Origin: a virus | Direction: 5' to 3' (one strand) | Virus record (IMG/VR): IMGVR_UViG_3300025616_000004 | Span: 1-64,000 of that record | Length of the DNA stretch: 64,000 nucleotides | In this document: piece after piece, positions 19,805-28,685 of the stretch | Numbering within the stretch: the stretch's first letter is position 1 | How the letters are laid out: each line of letters begins with the position of its first letter | The notes under the pieces: generated by a model | Told to the model about the DNA's origin: nothing | Database searches by the model: none | The model's input: only the letters and a program-made list of their open reading frames with translations | Translations under genes and position numbers: made by a program

Positions 19805-20346
19805 CGATAGAATCCTTTCAAACGTGCTAAAGCACTCCCCCAAAATCCCATGTCTTTTAATATTATACTTGTAGCTACTATTCTACTAGGATCTACTTTT
19901 TGGATCTCGCTCCTCTTAATCTCTTCTTCATCATCTATGTAGAAATCATCGCCATATAAACTAGGTTGAGAGTAGTCTAATATCTTATTTTTTAGGGAGT
20001 TAATTTCACTTTCAAAGTACTCAATGTATGGATTGACTCCTGAAAATCCCTCAGGTAGTCGTACGCTCTCTATCATCTCAGATAGGTCATTAAGTCTTTT
20101 TTCCAAGACTTCTTTTTTAGAGAGTTCCTGTTTCACTACTTCAACATGCTCTGATGATATGTTAAATGTTCTTGGTTTTGTAAGCTCATGATTATCTTTA
20201 AGTTGACTATCGGATCGTACATAACTAAACTTATAACCATCACTGTCAAAGTTGCTATAACACACACATGTTCTACAGCAACAGTACTGATAGCCATACC
20301 CAATAACATGGTTATGATTACAGTAGGAACATCCTTTAATTACCAT
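19801..20346 (-). CDS. Cys-rich coiled-coil protein inside the split Rad50 locus (181 aa)
   Basis: N-terminal 30 residues hold many Cys and His (CSYCNHNH, CCCRTCVCY), a likely metal site. Residues 65-110 are charged and helical (EVVKQELSKKEVLEKRLNDL). It lies between the two Rad50 halves. Start at ATG 20346, ten bases after AGGAGG; a GTG three codons earlier is too close. May contribute coiled-coil or a hook-like metal contact. Confidence 0.65.
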   Translation of the reverse strand: MVIKGCSYCNHNHVIGYGYQYCCCRTCVCYSNFDSDGYKFSYVRSDSQLKDNHELTKPRTFNISSEHVEVVKQELSKKEVLEKRLNDLSEMIESVRLPEGFSGVNPYIEYFESEINSLKNKILDYSQPSLYGDDFYIDDEEEIKRSEIQKVDPSRIVATSIILKDMGFWGSALARLKGFYR

Positions 20347-20361
20347 TATCAACACACCTCC

Positions 20362-20631
20362 TTATGAAATCAAATCATTCTTAACTTCTGCTATCTTAGG
20401 CTGAACTTCTTTAAGATATTCCTTAGCTTTTCTAAACTCCTCGGACACATGCTCACTTAAATCATCCCTTAACTTCTTTAACTCCTGCGGAGTCTTAACT
20501 CCATGCTTCATAAGTTTCTCTTTAACATTAGAAGCTACTACCTTAGCTGTGGCTTCCATACTTGTTATATCATTATATGTGGATTCTAATTCCTTCTTCA
20601 ATGCTTCGAACTCTTTTACATCTATGTTCAT
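20362..20631 (-). CDS. Coiled-coil protein inside the split Rad50 locus (89 aa)
   Basis: Almost entirely heptad-like helix (FEALKKELESTYNDITSMEA ... FRKAKEYLKEVQPKIAEVKN). The ATG overlaps the TGA of the Rad50 N-half gene. It has the length and composition of a coiled-coil arm segment, so it may complete the arm of the divided ATPase. Confidence 0.65.
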   Translation of the reverse strand: MNIDVKEFEALKKELESTYNDITSMEATAKVVASNVKEKLMKHGVKTPQELKKLRDDLSEHVSEEFRKAKEYLKEVQPKIAEVKNDLIS

Positions 20632-21737
20632 GCTACCCCCTTACTTATACTTTGACTACATAACGGACATACCTTAATACTTGACAGTTTCTTTTCTAAT
20701 TCAATCTTCTTATCCGTAGCTATCCTTATATTCTCTTTTAACTTCTGATGACTGCCTATTAACTTTGCTAAGTCTTCTAGGTCATGGTTTAATTCATTCA
20801 AGTTACTTATCTTTGAGAAATCAAATCTCTGAATAGGTATATCTAAATCTATAAGCTTACTATTTGACTCTATGTATTTGATGTCCTTATCAATATCTCC
20901 TAGCTTATCGATTCCAGATAAATCAAACCTAACTATCTCTTCGTTAAAGTTTGCTACCTTTTCGTAGCCGTCTATATATTTTATATCCTTATCTAACGAA
21001 ACTAGCTTAGACATGCCTGATAAATCAAACTGTTTTCTTTCTAGCGTCTTCAACTTATTTAAAGTTTTAATACCTTCTGTTACTATATTCATATCGTTAT
21101 TCATACTTGTGTACTTGATAGCTATCTGAGTTAGTTCTTCCTTCTTCTTATGTAATGATTGGAGTGGATTCTCTTCTATGAATTGAGTCACCTTAGATAA
21201 CTTATCAGTGTTCTTTTTTAACTCCGTACTATGTCCAGTTATTAATCTTCTACGAGAAGTTTCATCATCCTTTATATACTTTAATACTTCTGATGAATTA
21301 TTTATAGAGAAAGTACTTTCAAACAGTTTATACATCTGAGCTGGGTTTCTATCAAAAGGGAACAGTATAGACCACTCGTCTTGTATGTTTATTATGTTAC
21401 CTTCATCATCTCTAAGAAATCCTGTATCCTCTACGAGATCGAATAGGTCTGTCTTACCTACCTTCTGATGTAACTCTCCTTTTATCTCGTAGAATGACCC
21501 CTTAGTCGTCCTAGACCAAGTAACATTAAGTTTATCGTCATTCAATGTAACTTCTGTCTTATCCTCCCCATGCTTAATAAACGATTTAGCGTCGGAGCTA
21601 TTTGTAAGTACACACGTCAACGCCCTGATGATTGAGGTCTTGCCCGAATTCGAAGGTCCTACTATGGTGGTGACTCCTTGAGGAAAATAAAGTCGGGCAC
21701 TTTTTATACTTTGGAAATTTGATATTTTTATCTTCAA
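20628..21737 (-). CDS. SbcC/Rad50-type ATPase, N-terminal half with zinc hook
   Basis: Walker A GPSNSGKTS (residues 27-35) after MKIKISNFQS, the typical start of SMC/Rad50 proteins. Then a long coiled coil with repeated units around LSGMSKL/LSGIDKL/FSKISNL, and near the end CPLCSQ (about residue 358), the zinc-hook Cys pair that joins two arms. The chain stops just after the hook, so the returning arm and second head half must come from other genes. Confidence 0.85.
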   Translation of the reverse strand: MKIKISNFQSIKSARLYFPQGVTTIVGPSNSGKTSIIRALTCVLTNSSDAKSFIKHGEDKTEVTLNDDKLNVTWSRTTKGSFYEIKGELHQKVGKTDLFDLVEDTGFLRDDEGNIINIQDEWSILFPFDRNPAQMYKLFESTFSINNSSEVLKYIKDDETSRRRLITGHSTELKKNTDKLSKVTQFIEENPLQSLHKKKEELTQIAIKYTSMNNDMNIVTEGIKTLNKLKTLERKQFDLSGMSKLVSLDKDIKYIDGYEKVANFNEEIVRFDLSGIDKLGDIDKDIKYIESNSKLIDLDIPIQRFDFSKISNLNELNHDLEDLAKLIGSHQKLKENIRIATDKKIELEKKLSSIKVCPLCSQSISKGVA

Positions 21738-21757
21738 ACTAGTTCTCCTTCAGAATC

Positions 21758-21806
21758 ATTGTAGCACATTCCTAATAAAAAGTCTAGCCCCTTAGCTAGA
21801 CTTTAT
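21758..21806 (-). terminator. Terminator hairpin overlapping a weak promoter
   Basis: Minus strand AAGTCTAGC-TAAGGG-GCTAGACTT followed by TTTTTATT: an intrinsic terminator for the small gene upstream. Seventeen bases beyond TAGACT (21781-21786) stands TACAAT (21758-21763) with TGC before it, so the same element probably starts transcription of the Rad50 N-half gene. Confidence 0.65.
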
Positions 21807-21828
21807 CTATTTATTTTAACTTTAGATT

Positions 21829-21969
21829 CTAATCTGGAAATTCCGTACCTTCTAATTTGTCAATGAGTTTCTTTAGTAAGTTTCTTATATGCTTTAAATT
21901 AGTTATGAGTACTTTAACCACCTTCAATGATCTCTTTAATAATATTAATTTTATTCTACCTAATTTCAT
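21829..21969 (-). CDS. Small basic helical protein (46 aa)
   Basis: ATG at 21969 follows GAGGAAGGTGCA. The product is rich in Lys, Leu and Ile (RIKLILLKRSLKVVKVLI), an amphipathic basic helix. It ends just before the terminator hairpin at 21758-21806. Too short for assignment. Confidence 0.5.
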   Translation of the reverse strand: MKLGRIKLILLKRSLKVVKVLITNLKHIRNLLKKLIDKLEGTEFPD

Positions 21970-21979
21970 TGCACCTTCC

Positions 21980-22270
21980 TCACTCTTTGAATTCTATGTA
22001 TTCTTCGTACTCTTTAAATTTTGATTCTAAATCTTCACCAACCAAAGCTACTGCTCCGTCTATCTCTTTTTTATCTATCGGCATTCTTTGAACTGATGAA
22101 GGATTTTTGAAAATATGTATCATCCTCTCTTTTGTATCCACATGACTGCCTCGATCAATACCCAAAACTAGATCATCCCTTACTATTGTTAGTGCCTCTT
22201 GTATCTCTGTAGATCTTCTACGAATACTTTCTACTACATACATTAGGGATAATACAAAATGCAGTCTCAT
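21980..22270 (-). CDS. Hypothetical phage protein (96 aa)
   Basis: Not recognised. Helical N-terminus (SLMYVVESIRRRSTEIQEAL), acidic C-terminus (EDLESKFKEYEEYIEFKE). GGGGAAGGGGAAAATATA precedes the start at 22270. Downstream of the recA homologue. Confidence 0.65.
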   Translation of the reverse strand: MRLHFVLSLMYVVESIRRRSTEIQEALTIVRDDLVLGIDRGSHVDTKERMIHIFKNPSSVQRMPIDKKEIDGAVALVGEDLESKFKEYEEYIEFKE

Positions 22271-22287
22271 TATATTTTCCCCTTCCC

Positions 22288-22545
22288 CTATTCTGTCGGT
22301 ATCGTTAAAAATGGAAACTTGGCACTAGACTCAATGATATAATTCTTGAACTCATCTGTTCCGAAGATATCCTCAGTCAAGGCTTTCTCTATGAAGTATG
22401 TGAACATTAATGTATCCATAGTACTATGAACCTCTGCTATCACATCACGAGGTTGCTCCTCTCCTTCTAGAACTATTAGATAAGTTTCCGTAGTTCCTTC
22501 TTTCTTCTCAATCTTTACCATTTCTTTAGTCAAAGTCATATTCAT
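22288..22545 (-). CDS. Hypothetical phage protein (85 aa)
   Basis: Not recognised. Beta-type N-terminal half (MVKIEKKEGTTETYLIVLEG) and helical second half (FTYFIEKALTEDIFG). GAAGGAGAATATG places the start at 22545; lies 30 nt after the RecA stop. Confidence 0.65.
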   Translation of the reverse strand: MNMTLTKEMVKIEKKEGTTETYLIVLEGEEQPRDVIAEVHSTMDTLMFTYFIEKALTEDIFGTDEFKNYIIESSAKFPFLTIPTE

Positions 22546-22575
22546 ATTCTCCTTCTTTTTATCGACTATCTACTC

Positions 22576-23724
22576 CTAAAAGTTAACTACGAAATCGTCA
22601 TCATTTTCTACAGTCACTTCTTCATCTGTAACATCTAATACATCTTTTGATATCATTAACTCAAATGCCCCCTCTGATTTTAGTATAGCATTTATAGCGT
22701 CATAGTTTTGATCTACCCACTCCTCAAGACCTGCCTTACCTTTTAGACTCCACTCCCCTCCTTTAGGGTTAGGAAGTAATGAAGTTTTAGTATACGCCCC
22801 TGCTGTTTTAACATACCCTTTATCTTTCAACATCTTAGCTAAGAACATTACATTTGAAATACCTGCTCCGAATCTTATAGGGAATTGTACAGTTATCTTG
22901 CCGTTACCTTTTCTATTCTTAATAGCAACTGCTTTTAAGAAACGACCTACCTCAATCTCCTCTATACCATTTATTGTCTTTCTATTCTCTTTGATAGGCT
23001 CCCCATTAGATAACTTAATAGTTACATCGGGTGTGTAAACTATCGCCTTACATCCTGCTACTTTAAAAGCTGGATCATATTTTGTTTGAGCTTTTAAGTT
23101 AGCTCTCTCTTGGTTAATTATTAAGAAAATAATTCCTCTTTCTTTAAAGAGTACTCTATACTTTTGAAGTAATGATGTTATCTCTTTAGCTTGTCCTGCC
23201 ATCATAGGGTCTACGACAGAACGAGTTAATAGAGTTGAGGGAATTACGTTAGATATAGAATCTAATATCAGTACATCAAAAGGCAACTCCTTCTTAGCTA
23301 ATATACCATCAAATAGTTTTTCAATCTCATCTACAGATTTAAGTCTATCAATGTAGTTAAAATTTCTATCCTCTAGATGTTTCTTGAGTTTAAAATCTTC
23401 TATTTGATTTCTTACCCCAGATTCAACATCTATATACAATACTTTCTTATTGTGTTTCTCTATCATTTTTCTTGACAACTGAAGACATATTGTAGACTTA
23501 CCAACTCCTTCTCCAGAGTAGAACATTATAATATCTCCGAGACGAATTCCTCCATGAAGTATTATATCTAAAGGAATTAGACCTGTCTCTATCGGAGGGA
23601 TATCAACTTCCTTAAGTTTCTTATCGACATCCCCAAAGACATACTCATTGAGAAAGTCTTCATCACTCATAGATATATCGGCTCTATAATTGTTTGTTGT
23701 AGTTTTAGCTTTAGCTTTAGCCAT
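22576..23724 (-). CDS. RecA/UvsX-type recombinase
   Basis: Strand-exchange protein for phage recombination and recombination-dependent replication. Walker A GEGVGKST at about residue 73, LYIDVESG, Walker B DVLILDSISN, and the L2-region glutamine-type block IFLIINQE. The C-terminal tail is acidic and ends DDDFVVNF, as in proteins that contact SSB. Start at ATG 23724 (AGAGGAGACTAGGA before it); a longer frame overlaps the preceding gene. 382 aa. Confidence 0.92.
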   Translation of the reverse strand: MAKAKAKTTTNNYRADISMSDEDFLNEYVFGDVDKKLKEVDIPPIETGLIPLDIILHGGIRLGDIIMFYSGEGVGKSTICLQLSRKMIEKHNKKVLYIDVESGVRNQIEDFKLKKHLEDRNFNYIDRLKSVDEIEKLFDGILAKKELPFDVLILDSISNVIPSTLLTRSVVDPMMAGQAKEITSLLQKYRVLFKERGIIFLIINQERANLKAQTKYDPAFKVAGCKAIVYTPDVTIKLSNGEPIKENRKTINGIEEIEVGRFLKAVAIKNRKGNGKITVQFPIRFGAGISNVMFLAKMLKDKGYVKTAGAYTKTSLLPNPKGGEWSLKGKAGLEEWVDQNYDAINAILKSEGAFELMISKDVLDVTDEEVTVENDDDFVVNF

Positions 23725-23738
23725 TCCTAGTCTCCTCT

Positions 23739-24254
23739 TTATTTTACAAATTCTTTTAGGTACAGGGCTAGCAAGCATGCTTCTGCTTTCCCGTCATCTT
23801 TTCTTAACTTAACTTTATCCTTACAGCTAGGTATCAATTCTTGAGCCATAGCTATCGAAAGGTACTTATCACTGTTGAGTTTCATTTTACTTTTCCAGAC
23901 TGGTGCACTCACTTCTATATAGTCTATTCCTAATGTTTCTAACACTCCTCGATAGACTCCATACCCCTCTCCATAATTGAATATGGATACTCCACCTTGA
24001 CCTGGCATACTCTGCGAATGTTCTATTACAAATTTAACTTTAGTATAGGGTCTTAGTATCTCTGCTAACTTAGTTCCATCTACTCTTTTTCTAGTCTCTT
24101 CTACTTTTTTAAGATTTACAATCTTCTTCTTACCTGTCTTTATGATAAGGAGTGGACATGGTATTACATCTATTAAGTTGCACTTATCATCTATAATTCC
24201 AATAGCCCCCGAAAATCCAGGATCAATTCCACCGTACATTTTGATTACACCCAT
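23739..24254 (-). CDS. RuvC-like Holliday junction resolvase
   Basis: RNase H-fold resolvase: GIDPGFSGAIGIID (first catalytic Asp), FVIEHSQSMPGQG (Glu), DKYLSIAMAQELIP and RKDDGKAEACLLALY (last acidic pair) follow the RuvC pattern. 171 aa. Placed between SSB-like and RecA genes, as expected for a junction-resolving enzyme. Confidence 0.88.
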   Translation of the reverse strand: MGVIKMYGGIDPGFSGAIGIIDDKCNLIDVIPCPLLIIKTGKKKIVNLKKVEETRKRVDGTKLAEILRPYTKVKFVIEHSQSMPGQGGVSIFNYGEGYGVYRGVLETLGIDYIEVSAPVWKSKMKLNSDKYLSIAMAQELIPSCKDKVKLRKDDGKAEACLLALYLKEFVK

Positions 24255-24318
24255 CTAATCTCCTTAATGGTGGGGAATGTGTGGGAAGATTAAAATCTTC
24301 CCACTCTTAACACTTCAA

Positions 24319-25110
24319 CTAATCATTCATAAATTCATCATCAAGTACTGAGTTCAAATCTATACCGTCATAGTCAAACTCGTCCTCTTCGATAACTGGA
24401 AAATTCATTTTTTCATCGGGAAGGTTTTGTGTTTTAGGAGCTGTGTTTGGTTCATTCTCAGTTATCTCTCCTTCAACTATATTCAAATCATCTATCAACT
24501 CAAATAATTTAGCCTCGGTTATAGTTTTACCTAAAGAATCTTTAATTGTCTCATTGTATTTAGCTAAGAACTCTTGAGCTTGTACCTTAAGAGATGGATC
24601 TGATTTAATAAGACTTGTTCCCTTAACCCTAAACTCCATAGCGACGTGGGCAAATTTTCCAGTACCCGAAGCGACTCCAGTTACCTTTATTACTTTAGTA
24701 ACTGCTTCCTCTATGGTAACTTCTTCCTCTTCCAAGGCTCTCACAAGTTGATCATATGCTTTAGAGGTCAGTTCAAGTCTTGCAAATTGTACTGGAGGAG
24801 CACATGTATTCTTACCCGTTGGGGTATATATTGCTACTGGAAGGATTAACTTCTCACCACATTTAGGATTACCGTCGGGTAGGCTTCCTATTGCTTTACA
24901 ACAACTTCCTTGTTTTACAATTCCATCGTCATCTATGGTTTGCCAACAGTTGAAATATCCTAAGGGTTGAATGTAGTGAGTTCTAGATACTATAGTGTCA
25001 TTTATATCCAGTATCGTGATAAACTTATTCTCTCCGTCAACTAGCTTAAACTTAGGAACACCGTTTCCTGTAGTCTTTTCTCCGAATTTAAAATCTTTTC
25101 CAAATGCCAT
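24319..25110 (-). CDS. Single-stranded DNA-binding protein (gp32-type)
   Basis: Position beside recombinase and resolvase, a beta-rich core with CCKAIGSLPDGNPKCGEK (Cys residues that may bind zinc as in T4 gp32), and an acidic C-terminal tail (FDYDGIDLNSVLDDEFMND) typical of SSBs that recruit partners. I found no exact family motif, so the assignment rests on size (263 aa), tail and neighbours. Confidence 0.7.
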   Translation of the reverse strand: MAFGKDFKFGEKTTGNGVPKFKLVDGENKFITILDINDTIVSRTHYIQPLGYFNCWQTIDDDGIVKQGSCCKAIGSLPDGNPKCGEKLILPVAIYTPTGKNTCAPPVQFARLELTSKAYDQLVRALEEEEVTIEEAVTKVIKVTGVASGTGKFAHVAMEFRVKGTSLIKSDPSLKVQAQEFLAKYNETIKDSLGKTITEAKLFELIDDLNIVEGEITENEPNTAPKTQNLPDEKMNFPVIEEDEFDYDGIDLNSVLDDEFMND

Positions 25111-25134
25111 GTTAAAATCTCCTCTTCACTATTA

Positions 25135-25449
25135 CTACTTAAACTTATCAAACACTTCTGAAAACATATGATCAAATACTCTTATACTTGTAGCATCAGT
25201 CATGCGAATAATCTTCTTTGTATTCCTATACCCCTTATTAAATATTACTTTAATTCCTCGTATATAGGGACTTACAACTATATCTTTATTACCTCCTATG
25301 TATACCTTACTCTCAGTACTTTTTACAGTATCGAATAAACTTCCCAGAACTATCTTAACTAAAGCAAATATATCCCTACTATCCAGATAGATACCTAAAC
25401 TTGCTAACTCTTCTTGGATTCTACGATAATATTCGGGAGTTGGTCTCAT
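25135..25449 (-). CDS. Hypothetical phage protein (104 aa)
   Basis: Not recognised. RPTPEYYRRIQEELASLGIY at the start, then beta-type segments with many Arg/Lys (YRNTKKIIRMTD). Part of the recombination operon with GAGAGGATTTAGAAT before the start. Confidence 0.65.
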   Translation of the reverse strand: MRPTPEYYRRIQEELASLGIYLDSRDIFALVKIVLGSLFDTVKSTESKVYIGGNKDIVVSPYIRGIKVIFNKGYRNTKKIIRMTDATSIRVFDHMFSEVFDKFK

Positions 25450-25463
25450 ATTCTAAATCCTCT

Positions 25464-25841
25464 CTATTGTTGAAACTTGACATCAGGATTTGATAATAAT
25501 TTTGACTTTAGTAAGTCACTCAAAACTTTTGCCCGAGATGAGAAAGTGTACACATGACCTCTATAATATTCCAACCATGTCTGTAAGTTGTCGTTCTCTT
25601 TTCGGTACTTCAAAGCATCAGATCCTTTTATGTTTTCCTTATTAAGATGTAACATTCTAGTTGTTATACTAACTAAGTATGTTGCCTGATACTGAAGATC
25701 AAGGCTGTTGTTTATCCTCAGCTCGTAGTCCTTAATAGTTGTATTATAATCTGTAAGTTCTGATCTTAGTGAACTTTCAAAAGCCATAGAAGCATCCTTA
25801 AGTTGTACCTGAAGCATTGAAGACGCTGTTAAATTCTCCAT
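25464..25841 (-). CDS. Helical phage protein (125 aa)
   Basis: Not recognised. Long helical segments (TDYNTTIKDYELRINNSLDL, LLKSKLLSNPD). First gene of the transcript from the promoter at 25881-25909, upstream of SSB, resolvase and RecA. Confidence 0.65.
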   Translation of the reverse strand: MENLTASSMLQVQLKDASMAFESSLRSELTDYNTTIKDYELRINNSLDLQYQATYLVSITTRMLHLNKENIKGSDALKYRKENDNLQTWLEYYRGHVYTFSSRAKVLSDLLKSKLLSNPDVKFQQ

Positions 25842-25880
25842 TATTGCCCTCTCTATTTTCGTATAAAAGCGTTCCTAACT

Positions 25881-25909
25881 AGTATAACACATGATTTAAT
25901 GGAAGTCAA
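25881..25909 (-). promoter_or_regulatory. Sigma-70-type promoter of the recombination operon
   Basis: Minus strand TTGACT (25904-25909), 17 bp, TATACT (25881-25886) with TGT before the -10 box. It lies between the Dam-type methyltransferase gene and the helical protein gene at 25841. No repeat around it. Confidence 0.82.
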
Positions 25910-25931
25910 GTGGGTGTTTTGTAAAGTTTTA

Positions 25932-26636
25932 TTACTTTAGCGTGAAGAGTCTCTCAACTCTTCTAAGTCCGTTTGTTTTACAATCCATTCCCATACGGAC
26001 TTGCTTTTCCCAAATACACTTAAAATAACTAGGCATCTCATACTCTGAGATGAATATTTGATGCCCCTCTGACCTCTTCTGGATACACCATTGGTAGAAT
26101 AAATCGTAATCAAATTGAATATTCTTGTACTTCTCCGTTCCCTTATATGGGGGGTCACAGTATATTATGGAGTTACATGGGAGGGGTAGTTCAGAGTATT
26201 CACAACATGTAAAATGGATGTGCTTTATTTTCTCGGATTGTCTAAGAACATGTATATACCCAGCTGCTACCAAGTCATCTCCTCTCTTATTGGACTGCCA
26301 TCCCCCAAACCACTTGCCTCCGAAAGAAAGATTATAAGCTACATGCCCTATAAGATAAGGTTCATAGTTATCTAAGTTATCTCTTATCTCATAGTAATTC
26401 TCACGTTTAAAGTCTTTAGCTGATTCATATACCCATGAAGTATCTTCTTTTATCTTATTCAAATGGGCTATTACGTATTTATTAGAGTCCCCTCCAATAC
26501 AATTTCCATCTACAAATTGTATTAAATTAGCTCCTCCCACAAAAGGTTCTACATAGTATTGACCCCCTACTCGATCCTTTAGAATAATAGGTATCAGTTC
26601 TTTAGCCAACATTCTTTTGCTCCCTTGATACATCAT
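25932..26636 (-). CDS. Dam-type DNA adenine N6-methyltransferase
   Basis: D12 class methyltransferase. MMYQGSKRMLAKELIPIIL matches the family start (YxGSK), YVEPFVGGANL is motif I for SAM binding, and SIIYCDPPYKGTEKY carries the DPPY catalytic motif. 234 aa. No restriction partner in the window, so it probably protects phage DNA from host restriction. Target sequence cannot be read from the protein. Confidence 0.9.
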   Translation of the reverse strand: MMYQGSKRMLAKELIPIILKDRVGGQYYVEPFVGGANLIQFVDGNCIGGDSNKYVIAHLNKIKEDTSWVYESAKDFKRENYYEIRDNLDNYEPYLIGHVAYNLSFGGKWFGGWQSNKRGDDLVAAGYIHVLRQSEKIKHIHFTCCEYSELPLPCNSIIYCDPPYKGTEKYKNIQFDYDLFYQWCIQKRSEGHQIFISEYEMPSYFKCIWEKQVRMGMDCKTNGLRRVERLFTLK

Positions 26637-26676
26637 AACTATGACTACCTTTCAAGATTTAATGTAACTATGAATT

Positions 26677-27933
26677 CTAGAGTACTTGACTCATAAGATC
26701 TTCTCGAGTCATTAAGCAATCTGATGAATTCTTATCCGATCTAAATGCCCAAGATAAGGCTCTGGCATGGCTAAGGCGGAGATTTACAGAGCTTATATCT
26801 TGTCCTTCAACCACCATGACCTTGCCGTAGTATTCTGGATTTAATGTAGGATTTCCGAACTCATCTTCGATAGTCATTTTTTTCCGTAATGAATCTGTAA
26901 TCCCTGAGACTGTACCAATCCAATGCTCCGTCTCAGTCCCATCAAGTTCTTTTATAAATAAGGATACTTTAATACCCCCTATTAAATTTAAGACATGTAG
27001 AGCTGAGTTCTTCTTAGGAAGTATACTTCCAGAGATGAATACGTCGATATCTTGATTCAAAGCTCCCGACATGGTTCTCTTCATTTTAACTTGAACTCTT
27101 CTATTCCTAGACGTTGTAGCATGGTAAGGTTCATTCATATTCTTAAGAACCACTCCTTCGTTTCCCTCTGAAACTAGCCTATCAAAGAACTCTTGTTTAT
27201 TTTCAATAGTACTCTCAGGTAGTTCAAAAGGAGTAACTCCCTTAACCATGCTTAAAAGTTTGAGTAGGTACTTTCTTCTCTCTCTATATGGTTTCTTAGA
27301 TATATCAGTATCTCCTATCTCTAGGCAATCAAACACACAGAATTTTAGAGGGTTGCCATCTAGTTGAATCTCTCTTGCTCTTTCTGGAAGAGAACCAAGA
27401 ATTGAGACTGTAGCATTTAATTCTGTTATTGAGAAGCCTCCTCCATGGGCTGTAGTATCTAACATCTTATTAGATACTAACACTTCCCCGTCTAGTATAA
27501 AAGATTGCTTAAATACTCCTTTATAGCTCTTAGGATACTTAACAATGTTATCCTTTATCATGACTATTTTATCAGTATAGTTATTCGGTAAGAAAGTTAA
27601 TTCAGATATATCCCTTGAGAAGAATTCAAATCCGTAGTCTGGGTGGTATGTTATTATACATCTCATTCCATCAATCTTAGTTTCAGCAAGCCAGTCTGGA
27701 CTCTTGAGCATATCTTCTTGCTCTTGAGGTTTTAATTCTTTAAAGTTAAAACAGAGTTGGGGATTCTGTAAATCAAATAGTCTTCTCTTCATGCCCCATG
27801 TCTGTACTTCGGGATGCTTATTGAAGTAATCTGTTCCCATGACCATCTCTAAGTCTTTATTGGTAGCCCTCTCAGGTATTAAGTGTGTAAGTTCTAACTC
27901 TTCTATTTTATCTAGTAAGTCACTTTTTTTCAA
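26677..27933 (-). CDS. ATP-dependent DNA ligase
   Basis: Nucleotidyltransferase motif I AETKIDGMRCI, with Lys104 as AMP acceptor; motif III FEFFSRDISEL; FILDGEVLV; motif IV NEGVVLKN; motif V VQVKMKRTM. An OB-like C-terminal domain follows. 418 aa, similar to T4-type small ligases. Seals nicks in replication and recombination. Confidence 0.92.
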   Translation of the reverse strand: MKKSDLLDKIEELELTHLIPERATNKDLEMVMGTDYFNKHPEVQTWGMKRRLFDLQNPQLCFNFKELKPQEQEDMLKSPDWLAETKIDGMRCIITYHPDYGFEFFSRDISELTFLPNNYTDKIVMIKDNIVKYPKSYKGVFKQSFILDGEVLVSNKMLDTTAHGGGFSITELNATVSILGSLPERAREIQLDGNPLKFCVFDCLEIGDTDISKKPYRERRKYLLKLLSMVKGVTPFELPESTIENKQEFFDRLVSEGNEGVVLKNMNEPYHATTSRNRRVQVKMKRTMSGALNQDIDVFISGSILPKKNSALHVLNLIGGIKVSLFIKELDGTETEHWIGTVSGITDSLRKKMTIEDEFGNPTLNPEYYGKVMVVEGQDISSVNLRLSHARALSWAFRSDKNSSDCLMTREDLMSQVL

Positions 27934-28685
27934 TTAGATTTCTCCTTATGTTCTTTAATACGTTTATTAGCTATACCAAAGTAGCTTTCATCTTTTTCTA
28001 TACCTATATAATTTCTGTTAGTATTTATTGCTGCTATACATGTTGTTCCACTACCCGCACAATTATCCAAAACTAAGTCCCCTTCGTTGGTGTAAGTCTT
28101 AATCATATACTCCATGAGAGCTAAAGGTTTCTGTGTCTGATGGAAGGAACTTGTCTGAGTATCTGACTTGAATTTAAGTACACTTCTAGGATATCTTTCA
28201 GTACTCCCTCCGCCTGAGAACTCTACGTTACTTTTTCCATACACTTCTGACTTATTAGCTACATCTAAGTACTTTGTATAACTATTGACAGGTTTATGTC
28301 CTTGTGTTTTTTGAGCATTGTATGTGGGTTGTTTCTTATAGAAGATATTTACAAACTCATGTGCAGCTAGTGGACGTTTCTTACAATTAAAAAATCCAGT
28401 AGCCTTAGTTTTTTCCCAAATCCATTCATATTTAAATAAATCTAAGTTGCTTCCTACAAGTTTATATTGAAATTTATTCGAAGCTGTCAAGGCGATACAA
28501 CCGTTATCTTTTATCACTCTCTCATATTGTTCCCACAAAGGTTCAAAGGGTATTAATATGTCCCACTTACAGGAGTTTGTAACAGCGTAAGGGAGGTCTC
28601 CTAGAATCATATCTACGGACTTATTATCTATAACCTTCATAACTTCTAGGCAATCTCCGAGATATACACTATTTAGCTGGAGCAT
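27930..28685 (-). CDS. DNA methyltransferase, beta class (N6-A or N4-C)
   Basis: Motif order typical of the beta class: MILGDLPYAVTNS near the N-terminus (motif IV, with DLPY instead of DPPY), then HQTQKPLALMEYMIKTYTN and VLDNCAGSGTTCIAAINTNR (motif I with GSGTT) and YIGIEKDESYF. 251 aa. Stop overlaps the ligase start by four bases. Second orphan methyltransferase in the operon. Confidence 0.88.
   Translation of the reverse strand: MLQLNSVYLGDCLEVMKVIDNKSVDMILGDLPYAVTNSCKWDILIPFEPLWEQYERVIKDNGCIALTASNKFQYKLVGSNLDLFKYEWIWEKTKATGFFNCKKRPLAAHEFVNIFYKKQPTYNAQKTQGHKPVNSYTKYLDVANKSEVYGKSNVEFSGGGSTERYPRSVLKFKSDTQTSSFHQTQKPLALMEYMIKTYTNEGDLVLDNCAGSGTTCIAAINTNRNYIGIEKDESYFGIANKRIKEHKEKSN

Noticed and set aside
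25937-26158. Second minus-strand ORF overlapping the Dam-type methyltransferase
   Set aside because: It is an alternative frame inside the gene with DPPY motif and has no ribosome site or family pattern.
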